DNA of 12,506 nucleotides from CALVNN01 sp964393975 (GTDB lineage Bacteria; Bacillota; Clostridia; Christensenellales; UBA1242): assembly GCA_964393975.1 (NCBI GenBank), contig CAYMVO010000024.1, positions 1 through 12,506 of the forward strand, written 5' to 3'. Below are positions 6,376 to 11,635 of the stretch, in pieces (position 1 is the stretch's first letter; each line of letters starts with the position of its first letter). The position numbers and the translations under genes are program-made. The notes beneath the pieces are model-generated. The model was not told the DNA's origin, did not search any database, and saw only the letters and a list, made by a program, of their open reading frames with translations.

Positions 6376-6706
6376 ACTCCTCTACCTCCAATTCAATAAA
6401 ATCTGAATACCCATCTCTCAGGTCACTAAACCCCAAAAATGCGGTATTTAAAATAACTTGACAATCATGTAACTGTTCACCGTCCAAACCTTTAGGTAGG
6501 TCACATCTTAGATATCCCCTAACCTCATCTCGCTCCATATCCACCTGCACCTCAGCAACCATAAGTAACCCTAAACAAGTAGTCTGAGCAATGCACGACA
6601 ACCCCGCACACACAATGTCTTCACCTTCCACACCATAACCACTATGCCCTTCTAGCTCAAAACCAATAATATTGTGACTAGATTTCTTAATAAGTATATG
6701 TGTCAT
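6365..6706 (-). CDS. prp: Ribosomal-processing cysteine protease Prp
   Basis: Prp (YsxB) removes the N-terminal extension of ribosomal protein L27; processing is essential in S. aureus. The 113-residue length fits. The two catalytic residues are visible: His21 in GHSGYG (20-25) and Cys33 in DIVCAGLSC (30-38). A hydrophobic helix-like segment (TTCLGLLMVAEV) follows, and the C-terminus is acidic (FIELEVEEYVY). It stands between rplU and rpmA, as in most Firmicutes, next to its substrate gene. The gap to the rplU stop is six bases and the ribosome binding site is weak (TTGGTTAA), which suggests coupling to rplU translation and low protease dosage. It overlaps rpmA by 11 bases. Confidence 0.95.
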   Translation of the reverse strand: MTHILIKKSSHNIIGFELEGHSGYGVEGEDIVCAGLSCIAQTTCLGLLMVAEVQVDMERDEVRGYLRCDLPKGLDGEQLHDCQVILNTAFLGFSDLRDGYSDFIELEVEEYVY

Positions 6707-6712
6707 AATAAA

Positions 6713-7015
6713 TTAACCAATAGAAACAATCTTTAGTTCTGTATAAGGTTGACGATGTCCCATTTTTGTACGAACGCGTTTCTTAGGCTTATATTTAAAG
6801 ATAACGATTTTCTTCTCTTTGCCTTGCTTTGTCACTTCCGCTTTAACTTTTACGCTCTCAGCTTCAGTACCAACTTTGACATTACCATCAAAATCAGCAA
6901 GCACGCAATTCAATTCTACTACGCTACCAACTTCTGCATCTAATTTTTCCACTCTAATAGTACTATCTGGACTAACCTTATATTGCTTTCCGCCAGTTTG
7001 AATTATAGCAAACAT
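6713..7015 (-). CDS. rplU: 50S ribosomal protein L21
   Basis: L21 binds domain II of 23S rRNA and is required for assembly of the large subunit. The 100-residue protein shows the family start MFAIIQTGGKQYKV and the conserved C-terminal RNA-contact region KKIVIFKYKPKKRVRTKMGH followed by RQPYTELKI. AAGGAG precedes the ATG by about seven bases. It is the first gene of the operon rplU-prp-rpmA and is preceded by a promoter and a structured leader. That leader resembles the L21 leader of other Firmicutes and may mediate feedback control by L21. Confidence 0.97.
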   Translation of the reverse strand: MFAIIQTGGKQYKVSPDSTIRVEKLDAEVGSVVELNCVLADFDGNVKVGTEAESVKVKAEVTKQGKEKKIVIFKYKPKKRVRTKMGHRQPYTELKIVSIG

Positions 7016-7044
7016 TTTCTTTCTCCTTCTTCTAATACTATACT

Positions 7045-7099
7045 CGCTGGACTAGGTGCCTAAAAGGACTCCACAAACCTTATCCAAGCGGTTACCTAG
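7045..7099 (-). ncRNA. Putative L21-type ribosomal protein leader
   Basis: The 5' untranslated region of rplU (about 80 bases from the predicted start near 7095) begins close to CTAGGT, which pairs with ACCTAG about 40 bases later (7099-7094 with 7057-7052). The enclosed loop contains ACCGCTTGGATAAGG, GTGGAGTCC and TTTTAGGCACC. By position and general sequence feel this matches the L21 leader RNAs that precede rplU in Firmicutes and are thought to bind L21. A covariance-model search against that family would settle it. Confidence 0.55.
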
Positions 7100-7101
7100 A
7101 T

Positions 7102-7130
7102 ATAATACCAAATTCCAACAAAAAAGTCAA
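7102..7130 (-). promoter_or_regulatory. Promoter of the rplU-prp-rpmA operon
   Basis: On the minus strand TTGACT (7130-7125) and TATTAT (7107-7102) are separated by exactly 17 bases, a near-consensus sigma-A promoter. It begins 37 bases after the stop of the upstream SPFH gene, so the ribosomal operon has its own promoter. Confidence 0.8.
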
Positions 7131-7166
7131 CACAAATTTGTAATAAATTCAAAAATTCTCTCAAAT

Positions 7167-8261
7167 CTAATTTAGTTTACTACCGCAATTATAGCAAAAA
7201 TCCGCATCTAGAATATTATTCGCTCCACATTTTTCACACAAATTTATATCTGATTTTATTTTAGTTGCACAATACGGACAAAAATTAGCCTCGCTAGGTA
7301 CTTCACGTCCACATTCCTCGCAGATTTTCCCACCGCTTGTCACGCCACCACTCTTAAAATAACTTTGTCTATTATACACCATTCCATCTTCAAACTTGTT
7401 TTCTGGTGTAGGGACGTGATAATTATTTTCAAAAACGCTATCGCTTAATTGATCATTACTACGCACAAAGTCTACGTGACTAATAACTCCATCTTCTTTC
7501 ATCACCGCTTCAAAATCACTGATTTTTGAGTGTATTTCTAGACTAGTACTTCTATCTATCTCAATATCCCTAACCACATCATCTGGTAAAATAATATCTT
7601 TAATATTGAAATTTTTTATTTCAATACCTACCGCACTAAACCTCTTTACTATTTCTTCGCCCACCTTAGCGTTTATATTACTCGTATAAAGCATATATTC
7701 ATCAATATTGTATTTTTGTTTTTTCAAAACATTTATAGTATCGTAAGAAATCCAGTTACATACCACATTTTTGACATTCTTCTTTTTAAGGTTTGGGTGT
7801 TCATGAATAAGCACTTTGAAAAACTTCATCACATCCATTAGTTTGACGTCACATTCAATCGTGATATTTACCTTTTGCTTTCCATAGCAACTATCCTTTA
7901 TCACAAAACGTCCAACATCAAACTCTAGTCTATGAATATATGTGGATAACGCATACAATTCAGCTTCAAAATAATTGCTTATTTTGCCTGTTTTTTTAAT
8001 ATTCCCTTCATAGTTGCTTTTCTTAAAAACAAATGGTAAGCTCCCAGCATTTAAGGTAATCTCCCCACTAGGCAAGATATCACAGGGTTTACCTCTATAG
8101 CACCCGACAACAGTCACTCCTTCTGGAATATCAATGACAGAGTTAATCTTTACCCTTTTCTTTTTCAATCTAATGAAAACACAAAAATTATCAGCAACCA
8201 ACTGCTCATCTATTTTAATTTTCTTGCCAAATTTAGTTCTAAAAATGTTCATTATACCCAT
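7167..8261 (-). CDS. SPFH-domain protein with C-terminal double zinc ribbon
   Basis: This protein (364 residues from the ATG at 8261) looks like the YdjI-type SPFH/Band-7 'virion core protein-like' family. The start is uncertain: ATGs at 8261 and 8252 and a TTG at 8273 are in frame, none with a good ribosome binding site; 8261 fits the promoter at 8296-8324. An N-terminal beta-rich part carries PEGVTVVGCYRGK (about 46-58). The SPFH-like core follows, with GIEIKNFNIKDIILPDDVV (about 220-238), the typical strand-plus-helix ending of such domains. A hydrophilic linker leads to two CxxC...CxxC ribbons: CEEC/CPYC at about 314-331 and CEKC/CYNC at about 342-359. No membrane helix is evident, so it is probably a peripheral membrane or scaffold protein. 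SPFH proteins assemble as membrane-associated oligomers. No clear terminator follows. Confidence 0.82.
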   Translation of the reverse strand: MGIMNIFRTKFGKKIKIDEQLVADNFCVFIRLKKKRVKINSVIDIPEGVTVVGCYRGKPCDILPSGEITLNAGSLPFVFKKSNYEGNIKKTGKISNYFEAELYALSTYIHRLEFDVGRFVIKDSCYGKQKVNITIECDVKLMDVMKFFKVLIHEHPNLKKKNVKNVVCNWISYDTINVLKKQKYNIDEYMLYTSNINAKVGEEIVKRFSAVGIEIKNFNIKDIILPDDVVRDIEIDRSTSLEIHSKISDFEAVMKEDGVISHVDFVRSNDQLSDSVFENNYHVPTPENKFEDGMVYNRQSYFKSGGVTSGGKICEECGREVPSEANFCPYCATKIKSDINLCEKCGANNILDADFCYNCGSKLN

Positions 8262-8295
8262 ATTAATTACCAAACTTAAAAATATATTTCAATTA

Positions 8296-8324
8296 ATTAT
8301 ATCCTAATTTACAAAAAAAATCAA
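8296..8324 (-). promoter_or_regulatory. Promoter of the SPFH-zinc ribbon gene
   Basis: On the minus strand TTGATT (8324-8319) and a perfect TATAAT (8301-8296) are separated by 17 bases. Transcription should begin near 8289, giving a leader of about 28 bases to the ATG at 8261. Confidence 0.7.
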
Positions 8325-8348
8325 CAACTGCCTTTATAATATTTGTTG

Positions 8349-8380
8349 TTTAAGTATAAATTTGTTAATTTTTAAGTATA
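8349..8380. repeat. Direct repeat TTTAAGTATA spaced by 22 bases in the PRC-barrel gene leader region
   Basis: TTTAAGTATA occurs at 8349-8358 and again at 8371-8380, start to start 22 bases, close to two helical turns. It lies between a TATAAT at 8335-8340 and the ribosome binding site of the downstream + strand gene. It could be a regulator binding site or a chance AT-rich repeat. Confidence 0.35.
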
Positions 8381-8414
8381 CATATTACCAATAATACGCT
8401 TTAAGGAGAATAAA

Positions 8415-9152
8415 ATGCAACTATCGGAAATCTTATCCAAACCTATAATCAGCCTTTATGATGGCACAAATGAGGGCTTTGTTTTAAATGCGTGCTTTAA
8501 CAAAACACTACAAAAACTAAAATATTTAATTATTTTAGGCAATGAAAATGCCGAAAATGAGGAGCTCTATTTACTAGATACAAGCAATATATATGATTTT
8601 GGACAAGATGCTATCGTCATCAAAAATAATGGCGCACTGGAATTATGTTCAAATTTAGATGATACATATCTACTTAATAATCCAATAAACAGTATCGCTT
8701 TTGATACAAAAGGCACTTGCTTAGGAAATGTGCGTGATGTGATATTAGATAATGCGTTAAACGTAACAAAATTTATAATTGATAGTAACGAAATGACTTT
8801 TGACCGACTTGCGTCTTTTAGCAATGGGACACTTATGTTTCAAAGTGATAATATAGTAAATATAAAAAAATTTCGCCCAAGTTTCAAAAAAACAAACAGT
8901 ACAAGCAACTCACCAGTAAAAATATTATCCTTACCAAAAATTGAGGAGGATAAGAAATATACCTTGCAAGAAGCAACAATTCAAAGGCTTACTGGCAATA
9001 CATCATTACTACTCGGGCGAAAACTGACTAGACAAATACAAACACAAAATGGTGAACTTATAGCAAAAAAAGATGCAAGGATAACACCTAAGATTATCAC
9101 CACCGCTACTCATCACCAAAAATTACGAGAACTCGCTTTATATAGTGAATGA
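8415..9152 (+). CDS. PRC-barrel domain protein (YlmC/YmxH-like N-terminus), two barrel repeats
   Basis: This 245-residue soluble protein begins MQLSEILSKPIISLYDGTNE, the same style of start as YlmC/YmxH PRC-barrel proteins (L-S-E-x-x-x-K-x-I, then G and a later L-x-x-L-I-I strand). A second copy of the fold is seen at about residues 91-150, with AFDTKGTCLGNVRDVILD and VTKFIIDSNEMTFDRL. The tail (about 155-245) is polar and basic, including GNTSLLLGRKLTRQIQTQNG, and has no recognised domain. PRC barrels are small RNA- or protein-binding folds found in RimM, photosynthetic reaction centre H and sporulation-associated proteins; the role here is unknown. AAGGAG lies eight bases before the ATG. 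It is transcribed divergently from the SPFH gene and ends at its own terminator, so it interrupts an otherwise minus-strand block. Confidence 0.78.
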   Translation: MQLSEILSKPIISLYDGTNEGFVLNACFNKTLQKLKYLIILGNENAENEELYLLDTSNIYDFGQDAIVIKNNGALELCSNLDDTYLLNNPINSIAFDTKGTCLGNVRDVILDNALNVTKFIIDSNEMTFDRLASFSNGTLMFQSDNIVNIKKFRPSFKKTNSTSNSPVKILSLPKIEEDKKYTLQEATIQRLTGNTSLLLGRKLTRQIQTQNGELIAKKDARITPKIITTATHHQKLRELALYSE

Positions 9153-9168
9153 TTTTATGATTAAATAC

Positions 9169-9203
9169 AAAAAGTCTTACGAAAAAAAACGCAAGACTTT
9201 TTT
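9169..9203 (+). terminator. Rho-independent terminator of the PRC-barrel gene
   Basis: AAAAAGTCTT (9169-9178) pairs with AAGACTTTTT (9193-9202) around an A-rich loop, and the right arm runs into a T tract. It begins 17 bases after the stop codon. Confidence 0.82.
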
Positions 9204-9218
9204 GTGAATAATAGCAAA

Positions 9219-9258
9219 CTAAAAAAGCGAGATAAAAACATTTTTTAATCTCACTTTT
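9219..9258 (-). terminator. Rho-independent terminator of the obgE-yhbY-zinc ribbon operon
   Basis: On the minus strand AAAAGTGAGATT-type sequence pairs with ATCTCGCTTTT (11 pairs, one mismatch; arms 9248-9258 and 9223-9233), followed by a run of T. It lies about 75 bases after the stop of the zinc-ribbon membrane protein gene. Together with the neighbouring + strand hairpin at 9169-9203 it insulates two convergent units. Confidence 0.7.
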
Positions 9259-9332
9259 AAATCAAATTGTCACTATGTAATTAATTATATAATATGACAA
9301 GTTGATTTTGTTTTTTTGTCACTAATACTTTA

Positions 9333-9656
9333 TTAATCCTCATCGCAAAGCATTAGTATTCCCGCTATCATACTTACAAACAATAATGTGCATATCTTAA
9401 AGCCAATGCTTATTGGTCTATTATTTTTAATACTATCGCAATAAATAATAGTCATAGGCACACACCATAGCAATGGGAATACCGCAAATCCCATAAGTAT
9501 AGTACCCAATATCATAAACACTTTTGCTAATGTCTTAAGAGTGTTGCTTTTTTTGACAACGCTTACCTCTCTATTTTCGTTTACTGCACACCCACAGTAA
9601 ACACAAACATCCGCATCTTCATTAATTTCTCTACCACAATTTACACAATATTGCAT
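9333..9656 (-). CDS. Zinc-ribbon membrane protein, two transmembrane helices
   Basis: This 107-residue protein starts with a zinc ribbon: cysteines 4, 7, 18 and 21 in MQYCVNCGREIN and DVCVYCG. A polar linker with basic residues (VVKKSNTLK) leads to two hydrophobic segments at about 45-72 (with an internal PLLWCVP) and 84-104. The C-terminus is short and acidic (CDED). Proteins with an N-terminal cytoplasmic zinc ribbon and a membrane tail are common in Clostridia and mostly uncharacterised. AAAGGAG precedes the ATG by nine bases. The gap to yhbY is 29 bases with no terminator, so it is probably the last gene of the obgE-yhbY transcript. The ribbon is similar in type to those of the SPFH protein nearby, but this does not prove interaction. 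Confidence 0.8.
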   Translation of the reverse strand: MQYCVNCGREINEDADVCVYCGCAVNENREVSVVKKSNTLKTLAKVFMILGTILMGFAVFPLLWCVPMTIIYCDSIKNNRPISIGFKICTLLFVSMIAGILMLCDED

Positions 9657-9685
9657 TGTAACGATCTCCTTTCACCTTTTGTTTT

Positions 9686-9982
9686 TTACTCATTTAATAA
9701 ATGAGGCTTTTCATCATCACTTCTACGCCTATAAATAACGACTTTACCACCTATCACAAGTACAGGTTCCGCATCAAGCGTCTCACACAACTCGTCACAC
9801 AAATCTCTAGGTGCAATATCACTATTTTGCAATACCTTTATCTTTACAATTTCTCTTGCTTCTAATAGTTTATTAATACTAACAATTACATTATCTGTAA
9901 CACCATCTTTGCCTATTAGCACACCATCTTGCAAGCCCATACTAATAGACTTTAATTTACTTCTATCTTTAGTCGATATCAT
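9686..9982 (-). CDS. yhbY: YhbY/CRM-domain ribosome assembly RNA-binding protein
   Basis: YhbY is a small CRM-domain (CRS1-YhbY) protein that associates with the precursor of the large ribosomal subunit. This 98-residue protein matches the whole domain. It starts with a helix (KDRSKLKSISMGLQ), then VLIGKDGVTDNVIVSINKLL, which covers the family's GxxG loop (here GKDG, usually GKGG). LEAREIVKIKVLQN follows, and the last strand is AEPVLVIGGKVVIYRRRSDD. AAGGAG lies five bases before the ATG. It starts 10 bases after the obgE stop, so both are in one transcript, as commonly seen for these two genes. The aspartate in the loop is a small deviation. Confidence 0.93.
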   Translation of the reverse strand: MISTKDRSKLKSISMGLQDGVLIGKDGVTDNVIVSINKLLEAREIVKIKVLQNSDIAPRDLCDELCETLDAEPVLVIGGKVVIYRRRSDDEKPHLLNE

Positions 9983-9992
9983 ATCTGTCTCC

Positions 9993-11252
9993 TTATTCTA
10001 CCATTGTAAACATAATGTTATTTATCATAACATCATCTCCTTCCTTCGCTCCCGCGTCTTTAAGTTTATCAATAATTCCATCAGTTTTTAACCTTTTTTG
10101 GAAATATGCGAAACTTTGTGTATCGGTTAGCACAATACCCCTCACCAAATCGTCGATCTTACCGCCAGTCACCACAAACACGCCATCCTCGTTTTGATTG
10201 ACCTCTAGACTAGTCGTATCCCTCTCATCCAGCACATAGCCACCCTCTTCGGTCAAAATCTCATTCGGTAAAGTACCTAGGACTTTTAAAATCTCGCTTA
10301 AGAGTTCCTCTTTGCCTTTTGTGGTGACTGCACTAATTGGAATGATTGTATAGCCTTTAACTTTTGCTTTAAAATCCTCCACCGCAGTACTTTCGGGCGG
10401 TAAAAGGTCACATTTATTTAGCGCTATAATCATATTTTTTGAGGACAAAGTCTCACTGTATTTTCTTAATTCTTCATTGATAAGGTTAAAACTCTCCACA
10501 GGATCAGTCCCCTCTATCCCGCTAATATCCACTACATGGACCAACATCCTTGTCCGCTCAATATGTCTCAAAAACCTATGCCCGAGTCCAGCCCCCTCGC
10601 TAGCCCCCTCTATAAGTCCTGGGATATCCGCTACAACAAATGACTTATCCCTAAATCGCACCACCCCGACATTAGGATTTAGCGTAGTAAAATGATAATT
10701 TGCTATCTTTGGCTTAGCGTTGCTCACCACACTGAGTATAGTGCTCTTACCAACATTAGGAAGTCCTACAAGCCCTACATCAGCAATAAGTTTTAACTCT
10801 AAAACCACCTTGTAAGTCTTTACCACTTCGCCAGTTTGCGCAAAGTTCGGTGTCTGTCTAGTAGCCGTCGCATAAAAGGAATTTCCTCTTCCGCCCTTAC
10901 CACCTCGCAAGACTCGTATAGGCTCACTATCCACAATATCAGCAATGACATTCCCATCTTCATCCTTTATCACCGTACCCCTAGGTACTTTGATAACAAT
11001 ATCTTCGCCACGTTTGCCATTGCAGTTTTGACCACCACCATTACCGCCATTACCCGCCACAAACTTTTTCTTATAATAAAAATCTACAAGGTTACTCACC
11101 TCATTATCAGCGACAAAATACACATCACCACCTTTACCACCATTACCACCATCTGGACCTCCAGCAATATGATGCTTGTCGCGCAAAAAATGTGCCGAAC
11201 CATCACCGCCGTTTCCCGCCTTGATCGTGATTTTTACATAGTCAATAAACAT
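9993..11252 (-). CDS. obgE: GTPase ObgE/CgtA, large-subunit assembly and stress GTPase
   Basis: Obg is an essential GTPase that binds the 50S subunit and (p)ppGpp. The ATG at 11252 is chosen because AAAGGAGGTGACAAA precedes it; a longer frame to 11312 would cross the promoter. The 419 residues show all three parts. The glycine-rich Obg fold is at 1-158 (GGPDGGNGGKGGD; VAGNGGNGGG; GGKGGRGNS). The G domain has P-loop GLPNVGKST (163-171), switch I FTT (188-190), DIPGLIEGA (209-217), NKCD (279-282) and SA (307-308). The OCT domain at about 350-419 carries the conserved GVFVVTG and FQKRLKTDGI. It heads the operon with yhbY and the zinc-ribbon gene, and is separated from rplU-prp-rpmA, which it usually adjoins. 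Confidence 0.97.
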   Translation of the reverse strand: MFIDYVKITIKAGNGGDGSAHFLRDKHHIAGGPDGGNGGKGGDVYFVADNEVSNLVDFYYKKKFVAGNGGNGGGQNCNGKRGEDIVIKVPRGTVIKDEDGNVIADIVDSEPIRVLRGGKGGRGNSFYATATRQTPNFAQTGEVVKTYKVVLELKLIADVGLVGLPNVGKSTILSVVSNAKPKIANYHFTTLNPNVGVVRFRDKSFVVADIPGLIEGASEGAGLGHRFLRHIERTRMLVHVVDISGIEGTDPVESFNLINEELRKYSETLSSKNMIIALNKCDLLPPESTAVEDFKAKVKGYTIIPISAVTTKGKEELLSEILKVLGTLPNEILTEEGGYVLDERDTTSLEVNQNEDGVFVVTGGKIDDLVRGIVLTDTQSFAYFQKRLKTDGIIDKLKDAGAKEGDDVMINNIMFTMVE

Positions 11253-11280
11253 TTTGTCACCTCCTTTGTTTGATTTAATT

Positions 11281-11309
11281 ATTGTACCACAAATTTCTAA
11301 TTTATGCAA
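11281..11309 (-). promoter_or_regulatory. Promoter of the obgE operon
   Basis: On the minus strand TTGCAT (11309-11304) and TACAAT (11286-11281) are 17 bases apart, with TGG before the -10 giving an extended element. Transcription should start near 11274, about 22 bases before the obgE ATG, leaving just room for the GGAGG. Confidence 0.7.
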
Positions 11310-11388
11310 CATTGATTATAAATATTTTTCGACTACTACTCAAATTATATTGCAAATAGCGATTTAACATAATAAATCATAAAACCAC

Positions 11389-11468
11389 CACAAAAAGTCA
11401 TCCTGAGTAGACACTTTTTGTGCCGTCACAAAGACCAACGCAGAGTGCTATGAAATAGCACGGTTGCG
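11389..11468. repeat. Structured intergenic element with two strong hairpins (REP-like)
   Basis: Within the gene-free stretch 11313-11635 a relatively GC-rich block stands out. A perfect 10-bp inverted repeat CACAAAAAGT/ACTTTTTGTG (11389-11398 with 11413-11422) encloses a loop starting CATCCTGAG. A second hairpin has GTGCTAT and ATAGCAC (11445-11451 with 11455-11461) around GAA, extended by CGCA/TGCG outside (11439-11442 with 11465-11468). The GTCATCCTGAG stretch recalls the intergenic GTCATCCTGAGC-type repeats found in many bacteria. The block continues less clearly to about 11510. It lies between the end of the DUF6273 gene and the obgE promoter. Confidence 0.5.
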
Positions 11469-11536
11469 GTAAGATATCATAGGTGCGATAGCGTTAGCTT
11501 ATTCCCACCATATATCAATCTTCTAATAAAGAATAC

Positions 11537-11575
11537 AAAAAACAAACCGCTATACATAAATTGTATAACGATTTG
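11537..11575 (-). terminator. Rho-independent terminator of the DUF6273-type gene
   Basis: On the minus strand CAAATCG and TATACA arms pair with TGTATA and CGGTTTG (arms 11562-11575 and 11543-11556; 12 pairs and two mismatches) around a five-base loop. This is followed by six T (11542-11537). It lies about 60 bases after the stop codon. Confidence 0.75.
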
Positions 11576-11635
11576 CCTAAAAGGTTATCTCTCTAGCGTC
11601 TAATTTCACTCTATAAAATAGCCGTACATCTCACT

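Noticed and set aside
9223..9258. The hairpin considered as a second + strand terminator
   Set aside because: On the + strand it is followed by AAATCAAAT without a T run; only the minus strand has the T tract.
10836..11273. A 145-codon + strand open frame opposite the Obg fold of obgE
   Set aside because: Antisense to the glycine-rich obgE start; its Thr/Ile-rich product is low complexity and it has no ribosome binding site.
11313..11635. Search for a DGR template repeat or template-like AAC-rich copy near the variable region
   Set aside because: No stretch here, nor elsewhere in the window, resembles the GCGTAC...GTCCGTCCTGC sequence of the variable region, so the template is not in this window.
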